A stretch of DNA of 64,000 nt from JBEEFP01 sp041166085 (lineage in GTDB: Bacteria; Actinomycetota; Acidimicrobiia; Acidimicrobiales; JAFATL01), in contig JBEEFP010000056.1 of the NCBI GenBank assembly GCA_041166085.1, positions 62,001 through 126,000 on the forward strand, read 5' to 3'. Below are positions 42,500 to 51,176 of the stretch, piece by piece. Every line of letters starts with the position of its first letter. Positions within the stretch are counted from its first letter, which is position 1. A program made the position numbers and the translations under genes. Below the pieces are notes generated by a model. That model had not been told where the DNA came from. It saw only the letters and a list, made by a program, of their open reading frames with translations, and searched no databases.

Positions 42500-44533
42500 A
42501 TGCCGATCCACACGAACTCGCCTCCATCGCGCCTTCGCAGATTCAGCCCTCGCCTCTTGGCGTTGCTCATCGCGGCCACCCTCCTGGGCGCAGGCTTCGC
42601 CCTGGTACCCCTTCCTTCGATCGCGACCGTGCCGACGATGCACGTCGACCACGAGGTGCCCGTGTTCGGCACGGGAACCCGGGCAGGCCGGGCCATCGCC
42701 GGACACGAGCGGGCCGATTCGTTCCGACTGATCGGACTGACCTGGACGGGTGAGCCAGGCCCGGTCCGGCTCAGGGTGCACCGCGCCGACGGTTGGGGAC
42801 CGTGGGAGACGTTCGAGGGCCACTTGGACGACGCGCCCGATCCGGGCTCGCACGAGGCCGCCCACGGACAACAGAACGGCACCGGTCCCCTCTGGGTCGG
42901 CAACGCTGACGGCTATCAGATCGACACGCCGGCCGGATCGGCGCCGGCGGTGCACCTGGTCCGTAACGGCCGCAGCCGTGTCCGCGTCTCAGCTGCCGGC
43001 TCGAAGGCAAACGCAGCGGTCACACCCCCGCCGATCAACGGTCGAGGGGCGTGGGGTGCCCGTGCACCCAAGACCACGCCGACGATCGCCCCATCGCTCA
43101 AGGTCGGGTTCGTGCACCACACCGCAGGCACGAACGACTATTCGGCGGACGACGTGCCGTCCATCCTGCGCGGCATCCAGGCGTTCCACATGGACACCAA
43201 TGGTTGGGACGACATCGGGTACAACTTCCTCGTCGACAAGTTCGGTCGTATCTGGGAGGGCCGGGCCGGTGGGATCGACAAGGCGGTCGTCGGCGCGCAT
43301 GCCGAAGGATTCAACAAGGGATCGACGGGCGTGGCCGTCATCGGGACGTTCACCACCGACCCGCCGACGCCGGACGCAGTCGGCGCCGTATCGACGATCC
43401 TCGGATGGAAGCTTCCGCTCCACGGGGTAGACCCGTCGGGGACGAGCCAGATGACGTCCGGCGGCAGCGACAAATGGCCGGCGGGAACCGTCGTCACCCT
43501 CAACAATGTCGCCGGCCACCGCGACGCGCAGAGCACCACGTGTCCGGGCCAGTTCCTGTACGACAAGCTGCCACAGATCCGGACGGCGGCGACCCTCCAG
43601 GGCGCGGCTGTGACGGCCTATCCCGGCTTCACTGGCGGGGCCTACGTCGCCGCCGGGCAGCTCGACGGGGACAGCGCCGACGAGATCGTGACCGGCGCTG
43701 ACGCCGGCGGGGGTCCGCACGTCCGGACATTCGACCCGAACGGCATCGCCCGCGGCGGGTTCTTTGCCTACGACGGAGGCTTCCGCGGCGGCGTACGCGT
43801 GGCCGCAGGCCAACTCGACGTCAATCCCGTCGATGCGGTCCAGGAGATCGTCACCGGCGCCGGCCCCGGGGGTGGTCCGCACGTGCGGACCTTCCGTGAA
43901 GACGGGACGCCGCTCGGTTCCTTCTTTGCCTATGACGCCGGCTTCCACGGCGGTGTCTATGTCGCGGCCGGCAACGTCGACGGCATCCCCGGGGACGAGA
44001 TCATCACGGGCGCGGGGGCCGGAGGCGGGCCGCACGTGCGGGTGTTCAACTCGTTTGGAACCCCGATCGGAGGGTTCTTCGCCTATTCGGCGGGCTTCAC
44101 CGGGGGCGTGCGGGTCGCCACCGCCGACGTCGACGGCGACGGGGTGGACGAGATCATCACAGGGGCGGGACCCGGGGGCGGGCCGCACGTCCGCGCCTTC
44201 AAGCTCGACGGCACCGTTGTCGCCAACTTCTTCGCGTACGACGCGAACTTCTCCCGTGGCGTCTACGTCGGCGGCGTGACTGCGTCCACCGGACCCGATG
44301 GCATCCTGACAGGTGCGGGGGAAGGTGGCGGGCCGCACGTCCGCGTGTTCTCCGCCAATGGCAGTATCCGGTCCGAGTTCTTCACGTCGGCACCCGACGA
44401 TGTCTCCGGCGTTCGCCTGAGCGGCGGCAACTTCGACGGCACCGGTCCCGGCGAGATCGCCACGACGAGCGGACCTCGCGGACTGCCCGTCGTCAAACTG
44501 AAGCGCCAGAACGGCGCGCTGCTGCTCGTCTGA
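42500..44533 (+). CDS. Secreted PGRP/amidase_2 (N-acetylmuramoyl-L-alanine amidase) with six-unit propeller-like C-terminus
   Basis: 677 residues from the ATG at 42500. Signal or anchor helix about 17-40; an N-terminal beta-domain (about 47-165); a PGRP/T7-lysozyme-like amidase about 180-365 opening RGAWGARAP. Likely zinc and catalytic residues are the His pair 206-207 (VHHTAG), Tyr241 (IGYNFLVD), His340 and Cys348 (AGHRDAQSTTCPG). It cuts the bond between muramic acid and the stem peptide. From about 374 to the end are six propeller-like repeats as in the SpoIID-like, FG-GAP and L,D-transpeptidase proteins. Divergent from wzm, convergent with a GalE-like gene 14 bases away. Confidence 0.92.
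   Translation: MPIHTNSPPSRLRRFSPRLLALLIAATLLGAGFALVPLPSIATVPTMHVDHEVPVFGTGTRAGRAIAGHERADSFRLIGLTWTGEPGPVRLRVHRADGWGPWETFEGHLDDAPDPGSHEAAHGQQNGTGPLWVGNADGYQIDTPAGSAPAVHLVRNGRSRVRVSAAGSKANAAVTPPPINGRGAWGARAPKTTPTIAPSLKVGFVHHTAGTNDYSADDVPSILRGIQAFHMDTNGWDDIGYNFLVDKFGRIWEGRAGGIDKAVVGAHAEGFNKGSTGVAVIGTFTTDPPTPDAVGAVSTILGWKLPLHGVDPSGTSQMTSGGSDKWPAGTVVTLNNVAGHRDAQSTTCPGQFLYDKLPQIRTAATLQGAAVTAYPGFTGGAYVAAGQLDGDSADEIVTGADAGGGPHVRTFDPNGIARGGFFAYDGGFRGGVRVAAGQLDVNPVDAVQEIVTGAGPGGGPHVRTFREDGTPLGSFFAYDAGFHGGVYVAAGNVDGIPGDEIITGAGAGGGPHVRVFNSFGTPIGGFFAYSAGFTGGVRVATADVDGDGVDEIITGAGPGGGPHVRAFKLDGTVVANFFAYDANFSRGVYVGGVTASTGPDGILTGAGEGGGPHVRVFSANGSIRSEFFTSAPDDVSGVRLSGGNFDGTGPGEIATTSGPRGLPVVKLKRQNGALLLV
43615..44530 (+). 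repeat. Six GGGPHV-type propeller repeats
   Basis: Five clear GGGPHVR units and a terminal GLPVVK unit. The second unit carries a four-residue insertion in the Asp loop (VNPVDAVQE). Confidence 0.85.
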
Positions 44534-44547
44534 CGCGCGGCGCGGAC

Positions 44548-45495
44548 CTAGGTCGCGCGCGAGCGGAACCAGCGCAGCACCGCGCTGGTGCCTTCCGCCA
44601 GCGGGGTCCACGGCTTCCAGCCCAGGTAAGTCGCAGCCCGGCTCGGATCAATGGACGAACGCTGCAACTCCCCTGGTCGGGCCGGTGCACGCTGAGCTGG
44701 CGGCGCCGACGGCACGACCGAGGCCATGAGGTCGTGGAGCTCGTTGACGCTCGTCTCGATCCCGGTGCCGATGTTGAGCAGGAGTCCGTTACCCCGGACA
44801 GCCGCACGCGCGAAGGCGTCGACCACGTCGTCGACGTACACGAAGTCGCGCGTCTGGCTGCCGTCGCCGAAGATCGTGCAGGTCTCCCCCGCCAGCAACC
44901 GCGCCGCGAAGATGGCGATCACGCCGGCCTCGCCGTGCGGGTCCTGTCGAGGCCCGTACACGTTTGCCAGTGCCAGCGCGGTGAACTCGAGCTCGTGGAG
45001 GTCCCGGTAGGCGAGCAGGTAGTCGCCCACCGCCTTCTTGGCGACGCCGTAGGGCGACAGCGGGACCTGCGGGTGCGACTCCTTCACAGGCAGGTCGGCC
45101 GGGTCCGGCGAGCCGTAGATGGTGCCGCCGCTCGACGCGAACACCACCTTGGCCGCGCCACCCTGTCTCGCCCCTTCGAGGACGTTGAGCGAGCCGACGA
45201 TGTTCACCTCGGCGTCGAAGGCCGGCCGCGCGACGGAAACCCGGACGTCGGCCTGCGCGGCCAGATGGAAGACCACCTCCGGACGCCGGCGAGCGATGAG
45301 GTCGACGACATCGGGGGAGCGGATGTCCGCGTGATGGAACGCGAAGTCCTTCTTGGCGCCGCGCGCCTCGGCCAGATTGGCGAGCGAGCCGACCGACAGG
45401 TCATCGATCACATCCACCAGGTGCCCTTCGGCGAGCAGGCGGTCGGTCAGCGTCGAGCCGATGAACCCCGCCCCCCCGGTGACGAGGGCCCTCAC
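44548..45495 (-). CDS. NAD-dependent UDP-sugar 4-epimerase (GalE-like)
   Basis: 315 residues of the extended SDR fold: TGGAGFIGS (7-15), VIDDLSVG, LAAQADVRVSV, catalytic SSGGTIYG and YGVAKK, then DFVYVDDVVDAF. This is the pattern of actinobacterial UDP-glucose 4-epimerases, which swap Glc and Gal or the GlcNAc/GalNAc pair. The start overlaps the stop of the nucleotidyltransferase gene (GTGA). The exact substrate is not decided by visible residues. Confidence 0.87.
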   Translation of the reverse strand: MRALVTGGAGFIGSTLTDRLLAEGHLVDVIDDLSVGSLANLAEARGAKKDFAFHHADIRSPDVVDLIARRRPEVVFHLAAQADVRVSVARPAFDAEVNIVGSLNVLEGARQGGAAKVVFASSGGTIYGSPDPADLPVKESHPQVPLSPYGVAKKAVGDYLLAYRDLHELEFTALALANVYGPRQDPHGEAGVIAIFAARLLAGETCTIFGDGSQTRDFVYVDDVVDAFARAAVRGNGLLLNIGTGIETSVNELHDLMASVVPSAPPAQRAPARPGELQRSSIDPSRAATYLGWKPWTPLAEGTSAVLRWFRSRAT

Positions 45496-46490
45496 GCGGG
45501 CTCCGGCACCCGGGCCCCGCTCAGAGTTGCACCCGGCTCGACGCAGACACCGTCACCGAGCACGGTGCAATCGACCACGTGGGCGCCCGCGCCGACGGTG
45601 ACGCCCCGGCCGAGCACCGAACCCCGCACGACGGCGTCTGCGCCGATACAGGCACCGGGGAGCACGACGGAGTCGCGCACCGAGGCACCCGCCTCGATGC
45701 GACCGGCCTGGCCCACGACCGACCGGGCCACGACCGCGTCGGGCGCGACGGTCACTCCGTCGCCGAGCACCGGAGCTCCGCCGGCGCGGTCGACGACGTC
45801 GAGGTTTGCCTGCAGGTAACTGGCCGGCGTACCGGTGTCGATCCAGTACGCGTCCGACGACAGGGCGTACAGCCGCCTCGCGGTCACGAGCAGGGGGAAC
45901 GTCTCCCGTTCGATCGACACCCGCCGGCCCTCGGGCACCAGGTCGAGCACCGACGGCTCGAGCACGTAGGTGCCGGCGTTGATCAGGTTGGTGGGTGCTT
46001 CGTCGCGCGGGGGCTTCTCGATGAACGCGATGACCTTCCCGTCGTCCTCTGTGGGGACGACCCCGTACGCAGACGGGTCGTCAACCGGCGTCAGGCTGAT
46101 GGTGGCCTGCGCATCCCGTGCGCGGTGGAACTCGACCAGGGCGCTCACGTCGAGCTCGGTGAGGACGTCGCCGTTCACCACCAGGAACGTCTCCTGCAGA
46201 CCGGCTTCGCGCGCGGCGAAGCGCACCGCGCCCGCCGTGTCGAGGAGCTCTGGCTCGATGGCATAGGTGATCTCCACGCCCGCGCACATGCCATCCGGAT
46301 ATGCCTCGACGAAGGCGTCGGGTCGATAACCCATCGACAGCACGACGTGGCCGACGCCATGACCCGCCAGGTGGCGGACAACCCGCTCGATCATCGCCAC
46401 GCCTGCGACGGGCAGCAGCTGCTTCGGGGTGGCCTCGGTCAGAGGGCGGAGGCGGGTGCCCTCACCCCCGACGAGGACCAGCGCGTCCAT
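45492..46490 (-). CDS. Mannose-1-phosphate guanylyltransferase-like nucleotidyltransferase
   Basis: 332 residues: the nucleotidyltransferase signature LVGGEGTRLRPLTEATPKQLLPV at the N-terminus, VVNGDVL with the metal Asp, FIEKPP, NAGTYVLEP and YWIDTGTPASYLQAN. The C-terminal third is a left-handed beta-helix (VTVAPDAVVARSVVG and similar). This matches actinobacterial ManC/ManB-type enzymes making GDP-mannose (the Rv3264c type as I remember it); a glucose-1-P enzyme is the alternative. The ATG at 46490 is preferred over the GTG three bases before. It is coupled to the epimerase. Confidence 0.85.
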   Translation of the reverse strand: MDALVLVGGEGTRLRPLTEATPKQLLPVAGVAMIERVVRHLAGHGVGHVVLSMGYRPDAFVEAYPDGMCAGVEITYAIEPELLDTAGAVRFAAREAGLQETFLVVNGDVLTELDVSALVEFHRARDAQATISLTPVDDPSAYGVVPTEDDGKVIAFIEKPPRDEAPTNLINAGTYVLEPSVLDLVPEGRRVSIERETFPLLVTARRLYALSSDAYWIDTGTPASYLQANLDVVDRAGGAPVLGDGVTVAPDAVVARSVVGQAGRIEAGASVRDSVVLPGACIGADAVVRGSVLGRGVTVGAGAHVVDCTVLGDGVCVEPGATLSGARVPEPA

Positions 46491-46495
46491 CACTC

Positions 46496-47245
46496 TCAGG
46501 GCTTCGTGGTGGTGGCGGTGGTCGCAGGAGGTGCCGTTGTCGTTGCACCAGTTGTGGTGGGCGGCGTGGTGCTCTGTCCCGGAATGGTGGTCGTCGCGCC
46601 GAGGTCGCTCTGCACGTCACTCGGGTTGGTGACCTCCTTGGCCGACGGCGGCTGCTGGAGCTTCTGACCGGGGGCGAGGAAGGCGATGGTGATGACCTGC
46701 GCCTGCTTGAGGCGGATCTTGTTGGGATCGCCCTTGATGATCTGCACCGTCGTGTCCGAGGGCGTCTCCCAGACGCCGACCTGCAGCTTGCCCGGCTTCG
46801 ACCCGCACTTGCTGCCGTTGCTGAGCTTGTCGCGGTCCGGCAGGTCGATGCTGGTGCTGGTGAGCTTCACGCCCTCCTCGGCCATGAACACGCCGAGAAC
46901 CGCCTTCTTGCCGGCCGCGTTGGCGGACTTGGGGTGGATGTGGATCAGCCCGTCGCCGTGGGAGTGGATGCCCACGGCGTCGCCTCTGGTGTCGGTCAGT
47001 CCGGCGTGCCACTGGCCGCAGATGTCGATGCCGTAGGCGGCGTGCCAGTGGTCCTTGCCGATGGCGGGCGGGTCGGCTGCGGCCTGGCTGAGGTCGGAAC
47101 GGCTCGTGGCGATGCCGAGGACGCCGAGAATGACGACCAGGCCCATCACGCTGTACCAGACCCACGGCGTACGCCCGCGACTGGTACGGCCGCCGCCCGT
47201 ACTGGCCGCGCGCGCGACCTTCTTGCTGCTCGATGCCCTACCCAT
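46496..47245 (-). CDS. Membrane-anchored His-rich protein with Thr/Pro-rich tail
   Basis: 249 residues: basic N-terminus with Ser/Lys/Arg, one membrane segment (about 30-47), then an extracytoplasmic domain containing DHWHAAYGIDICGQWHAG and GIHSHGDGLIHIHP, so at least eight His within about 45 residues plus two Cys. The last 40 residues are a Thr/Pro/Ala tail of the cell-wall-spanning type. The His clusters look like a metal or heme/copper site. I recognise the pattern from uncharacterised actinobacterial proteins but cannot name a function. It lies between the guanylyltransferase and a WbbL-like gene. Confidence 0.75.
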   Translation of the reverse strand: MGRASSSKKVARAASTGGGRTSRGRTPWVWYSVMGLVVILGVLGIATSRSDLSQAAADPPAIGKDHWHAAYGIDICGQWHAGLTDTRGDAVGIHSHGDGLIHIHPKSANAAGKKAVLGVFMAEEGVKLTSTSIDLPDRDKLSNGSKCGSKPGKLQVGVWETPSDTTVQIIKGDPNKIRLKQAQVITIAFLAPGQKLQQPPSAKEVTNPSDVQSDLGATTTIPGQSTTPPTTTGATTTAPPATTATTTKP

Positions 47246-47257
47246 GAGCGATCGATG

Positions 47258-48118
47258 CTACCTGCGGCGCACGCCGTCCAGCAGTCGTTGGAGAGCGGCG
47301 AGCCCGGTGCGCACCGCCAGGCCGGCGGCCACGAGGGGCGCGAGCAGGGTGCGGCGGGGCGGCGCCGTCGTGCCCCACCAGAACTGGAACAGCGAGCGGT
47401 GGTGCGCAGCGATCATGCGGTACGGGTTCAGGTCGGTCGAGACGCCCTGGACGTGCACCACCCTGGCCGCAGGCTCATACGCCACCGCCCAGCCTGCCCG
47501 GTGGGCCCGCCAGCAGAGGTCCACGTCCTCGAGGTACATGAAGTAGCGCTCGTCGAAGCCACCGATCGCGTCGAAACAGGCGTGTCGGACGAGCATGCAG
47601 GAGCCCGACACCCACTCGGCGCGCGCGGCGTTGGCGTGGTCCCAGTCGAGCATCCGGTACCGGCGGGTGTAGCGGTTGCGGGGGGCAACCAGCCCGACGA
47701 AGGCGTGACCCACCGCGTCGCCCAGAGCCGGGAACGTGCGGGGCGAGGGGTAGAGCGACCCGTCCGGGTTCTCGATGCGCGGGCCCACGATGCCCACCAC
47801 GGGGTCGTGCTCCAGCACCGCGGCCAGCGCCTTCACCGCCCCGGGTTCCACGACCGCGTCGGGGTTCATGATCAAGACATCGCCATCGAGCCGCGCCGCG
47901 CCGCGGTTGGCGGCCGATCCGAAGCCGAGGTTCGAGCCGGTGTGCACGACCTCGATGTCGGGATCGCTGGCCACGGCCGCCTCCAGCGACCCGTCAGTGG
48001 ACGCGTTGTCGGCGACGACGATGCGTTCGACGCCCTCGGCCCGCAGGCTGCGGATGCAGGCGACGAGATGCGACCCGGCGTTGTAGTTCACGACGACCGC
48101 GCCGGGCGCCTCGGTCAT
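47258..48118 (-). CDS. GT2 glycosyltransferase, WbbL/rhamnosyltransferase-like
   Basis: 286 residues: AVVVNYNAGSHLVACIRSL, ADNASTDGS, GSNLGFGSAANRG, MNPDAVVEPG as metal site, SGSCMLVRHACFDAIGGFDERYFMYLEDVDLCWR. This is the pattern of WbbL-type enzymes moving rhamnose from dTDP-Rha to a polyprenyl-PP-GlcNAc primer, which fits the nearby rml genes and the mycobacterial wbbL1 position. The ATG overlaps the UDP-xylose synthase stop (ATGA). Confidence 0.9.
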   Translation of the reverse strand: MTEAPGAVVVNYNAGSHLVACIRSLRAEGVERIVVADNASTDGSLEAAVASDPDIEVVHTGSNLGFGSAANRGAARLDGDVLIMNPDAVVEPGAVKALAAVLEHDPVVGIVGPRIENPDGSLYPSPRTFPALGDAVGHAFVGLVAPRNRYTRRYRMLDWDHANAARAEWVSGSCMLVRHACFDAIGGFDERYFMYLEDVDLCWRAHRAGWAVAYEPAARVVHVQGVSTDLNPYRMIAAHHRSLFQFWWGTTAPPRRTLLAPLVAAGLAVRTGLAALQRLLDGVRRR

Positions 48119-49050
48119 TGCGCCAGGCGCTCCCGGAAGTACGCGACCGTCCTCTCCAAGCCCTCGCGCAGGCCGATGGTGGGCTCCCAGCCGAGCACGG
48201 TGCGGGCCAGCGTGATGTCAGGCTTGCGCTGCGTCGGGTCGTCGACGGGCAGTGGCTCGAAGACGATCTCGGCCGACGACCCGGTGACGTCCAGCACCGT
48301 CTTGGCCAGCTCGAGGATCGTGTACTCGACCGGGTTGCCGATGTTCACGGGACCGACGTAGTCCGAGCGCAGCAGGGCGAGGATGCCGCGCACCTCGTCG
48401 TCCACGAAGCAGAAGCTCCGGGTCTGGGAACCGTCGCCGTAGACGGTGAGCGCCTTCCCCTGCAGGGCCTGCACCACGAAGTTCGACACGGCGCGGCCGT
48501 CGTCGGGACGCATGCGATCGCCGAAGGTGTTGAAGATGCGGACGATGCGGACGTCGACGCCGTGATAGCGGTGGTACGCCATCGTCATGGCCTCGGCGAA
48601 GCGCTTGGCCTCGTCGTAGACCCCGCGGGGGCCGATCGGGTTGACGTTGCCCCAGTAGTCCTCGGTCTGGGGGTGCACTTCGGGATCGCCGTAGACCTCG
48701 CTGGTCGACGCGAGCAGCAAGCGGGCGCCCTTCTCTTTCGCCATGCCGAGGGCGTGCAGCGTGCCGAGACTGCCCACCTTGAGGATCGGGATGGGAATGC
48801 GCTCGAAGTCGGCCGGCGACGCCGGGCTGGCGAAGTGGAGGATGGCGTCCACGGGACCGCTGACGTGGATGTACTCGCTCACGTTGTGCTTGAGGAAGCT
48901 GAAGCCGTCGCGGCCGAACAGATGGGCCACGTTCTCGATGCGCCCGGTGAGCAGGTTGTCGACCGCGACCACGTCGTGGTCGTCCGCCAACAGCTCCTCG
49001 CACAGGTGCGAGCCGATGAACCCCGCGCCCCCAGTGACCACGACTCGCAT
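48115..49050 (-). CDS. uxs: UDP-glucuronate decarboxylase (UDP-xylose synthase)
   Basis: 311 residues; converts UDP-glucuronate to UDP-xylose with bound NAD+. Marks: VTGGAGFIGSHLCEELL, VDNLLTGRIENVAHL, catalytic STSEVYGDPEVHPQ with VYDEAKRFAEA (Tyr/Lys), and RIFNTFGDRM. The sequence is distinctive for UXS. It is coupled to the UDP-glucose dehydrogenase upstream by TGATG, so two consecutive reactions (UDP-Glc to UDP-GlcA to UDP-Xyl) are co-translated. Xylose, or glucuronate by branch, is therefore probably in the polymer. Confidence 0.94.
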   Translation of the reverse strand: MRVVVTGGAGFIGSHLCEELLADDHDVVAVDNLLTGRIENVAHLFGRDGFSFLKHNVSEYIHVSGPVDAILHFASPASPADFERIPIPILKVGSLGTLHALGMAKEKGARLLLASTSEVYGDPEVHPQTEDYWGNVNPIGPRGVYDEAKRFAEAMTMAYHRYHGVDVRIVRIFNTFGDRMRPDDGRAVSNFVVQALQGKALTVYGDGSQTRSFCFVDDEVRGILALLRSDYVGPVNIGNPVEYTILELAKTVLDVTGSSAEIVFEPLPVDDPTQRKPDITLARTVLGWEPTIGLREGLERTVAYFRERLAQ

Positions 49051-50321
49051 CAGACCCGACCGATCCCCTCGTACTGGAACCCTCTGCGCTTCATTGCCGC
49101 GGCGTCGAGAAGGTTCCGGGCGTCGACGATGCGTGCTCCCTTCAGGGCGTCCTTGACCTTGCCGAAGTCGAGCCAGCGAAACTCGTCCCACTCGGTGAGC
49201 ACCGCGAGCACGTCGGCGTCCTGACACGCGGCGTACGGGTCGCGCAGCACCTGCACGCCGTCGACGTCGCTGTCCACGGTCGGGTCGAAGGCCTGCACCG
49301 TCGCGCCCCGGTCGCGGAGCCGCCTGATGATGGCGAGCGACGGCGAGTCACGCAGGTCGCCGGTGCGAGCCTTGAACGTCAGACCCCACACGGCCACGGT
49401 GGCCCCGTCGAGAGCGCCGCCCGCCAGTCGCTCGATCTTCTCCGTCACCCGCTCGAACTGCTCGTCGTTGACCTGGATGACGCCTTTCAGCAGCCCGAAG
49501 TCGTAGCCCGCCTCCTCGGCGATGCGCACGAGGGCGCGCGTGTCCTTCGGGAAGCAGCTCCCACCCCAACCGGGACCCGGCTTGAGGAACTCGAAGCCGA
49601 TGCGCTTGTCGTAGCCCATGCCGAGCACCACCTCGCGCACGTCGGCTCCAACCGCCTCGCAGAGGTTTGCGATGGCGTTGACGAAGGAGACCTTGGTGGC
49701 CAGGAAGGCGTTGGACGCGTACTTGATCGTCTCCGCCGACGCCGGCGCGGTGACGACGAGCGGCGCCTGCACACCCTCGAGCAGGGAGCCGACCTTCACG
49801 GCCGCGGCCTGGTCCTCACTGCCGATGACGATGCGGTCGGGGTGGAGGCAGTCGTGGACGGCCGAGCCCTCGCGCAGGAACTCGGGGTTGGACACCACCA
49901 CCACGTCATCTCGCCCGAGGTACTGCTCGACGACACGCGTGGACCCGACCGGCACCGTCGACTTGTTGATGACGATGGCCTCGGCGTCGAGGTGCGGGCC
50001 GATCTCCTCGGCGACGGCGCGGATGTAGCTCAGGTCTGCCGACCCGTCCTCGCCCTGGGGCGTCGGCACGCAGAGGAACACGAACTCGATGCCGCGCACC
50101 GCCTTGGCTGCGCCCAGCACGAAGGAGAGGCGCCCGCCGTCGAGGCCCTCGCGCACGAGCTCGTCGAGTCCCGCCTCGACGATGGGCACTTCGCCCCGCT
50201 GCAGCATGGCGACCTTCTCAGGCACCACGTCCGCACAGACCACCGAGTGGCCGAGATGGGCGAGCACGGCGCCAGTGGTGAGACCGACGTATCCGGTTCC
50301 GATGATTGCGATGTCAGCCAT
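49050..50321 (-). CDS. ugd: UDP-glucose 6-dehydrogenase
   Basis: 423 residues from the ATG at 50321 (a GTG at 50333 directly follows the RmlD stop). N-terminal Rossmann IAIIGTGYVGLTTGAVLA, the middle helix with NAFLATKVSFVNAIA, catalytic Cys in GWGGSCFPKDTRAL, and C-terminal VWGLTFKARTGDLRDSPSL. It oxidises UDP-glucose twice to UDP-glucuronate. Length is normal. It feeds the following uxs gene. Confidence 0.96.
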   Translation of the reverse strand: MADIAIIGTGYVGLTTGAVLAHLGHSVVCADVVPEKVAMLQRGEVPIVEAGLDELVREGLDGGRLSFVLGAAKAVRGIEFVFLCVPTPQGEDGSADLSYIRAVAEEIGPHLDAEAIVINKSTVPVGSTRVVEQYLGRDDVVVVSNPEFLREGSAVHDCLHPDRIVIGSEDQAAAVKVGSLLEGVQAPLVVTAPASAETIKYASNAFLATKVSFVNAIANLCEAVGADVREVVLGMGYDKRIGFEFLKPGPGWGGSCFPKDTRALVRIAEEAGYDFGLLKGVIQVNDEQFERVTEKIERLAGGALDGATVAVWGLTFKARTGDLRDSPSLAIIRRLRDRGATVQAFDPTVDSDVDGVQVLRDPYAACQDADVLAVLTEWDEFRWLDFGKVKDALKGARIVDARNLLDAAAMKRRGFQYEGIGRV

Positions 50322-50333
50322 GCGATGCGTCAC

Positions 50334-51176
50334 TCATTCTGCGAGGAGCTCCTTGACCAGGCGCTCGAGTGGGTCGTGATGATCGGGCAGCAGCGGCACA
50401 CCCTGCAGGCGCAGGGCGGCATTGTCCAGCACGGAGTTGGCGGGACGGGGCGCAGGGCGGGGCGGATCAAGGTCAGCGGTGGCGATGGGGCGCACCTTGT
50501 CCGGGTCGCGGCCGGCGGCCGCCAGCACGTCGCGCGCGAACTGGAACCAGGTGGTCTGGCCCTGGTTGGTGACGTGGAAGAGCCCGGGCAGCCGGGCCAC
50601 GACGAGCTGACGGATCATGGCGGCCAGGTCGGCGGTGAACGTGGGGTGCCCGTGCTGGTCGTCGACGAACGCCAGCTCGTCGCGCTCGCGGTCCAACCGC
50701 AGCACCGTCTTCACCATGTTGGCGCCGTGGCGTCCGCACACCCACGAGGTGCGCACGATGGTGGAGGCGGGATCGAGCTCGGACTCCCCGCCCAGCTTCG
50801 ACCGGCCGTACACCGACAACGGATTGGTGCGGTCCCACTCCGTGTACGGGTCGGGAGACGTCCCGTCGAACACGTAGTCGGTGGAGACGTAGAGCACGCG
50901 GGCGCCCACCAGCCGGGCCCCCTCTGCGATGTGCCGCGTCCCGAGGGCGTTGACCTGGAAGGCACGATCGGGGTCGCTCTCGCACGCGTCCACCGCCGTC
51001 CACGCTCCCGCGTGCACGACGGCATCCGGCTGCACGGCACCGAGCAACTGGAGGACCGCGTCGCGGTCGGCCACGTCGAGGCGGGCGTGGTCGGCCGCCT
51101 CGACCTCATGGCCCTCGAAGGCCTCGACCAGATCGCGCCCGAGTTGACCCCCGGCGCCGGTGATGACGACGCGCAT
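50334..51176 (-). CDS. rmlD: dTDP-4-dehydrorhamnose reductase
   Basis: 280 residues: VVITGAGGQLGRDLVEAF, HAGAWTAVDACE, STDYVFDG and YGRSKLGGE (Ser/Tyr/Lys set), VRTSWVCG. It carries out the last step to dTDP-L-rhamnose. It overlaps rmlB by TGATG. The preceding epimerase step (RmlC) has no gene in the window, and RmlD is not fused to one. Confidence 0.94.
   Translation of the reverse strand: MRVVITGAGGQLGRDLVEAFEGHEVEAADHARLDVADRDAVLQLLGAVQPDAVVHAGAWTAVDACESDPDRAFQVNALGTRHIAEGARLVGARVLYVSTDYVFDGTSPDPYTEWDRTNPLSVYGRSKLGGESELDPASTIVRTSWVCGRHGANMVKTVLRLDRERDELAFVDDQHGHPTFTADLAAMIRQLVVARLPGLFHVTNQGQTTWFQFARDVLAAAGRDPDKVRPIATADLDPPRPAPRPANSVLDNAALRLQGVPLLPDHHDPLERLVKELLAE

Noticed and set aside
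46301..48361. Long open frame on the plus strand (686 codons) over the guanylyltransferase, His-rich and GT2 genes
   Set aside because: Antisense to three clear genes; the translation is Arg/Gly/Ala/His-rich low-complexity with no family motif, as expected opposite GC-rich coding DNA.
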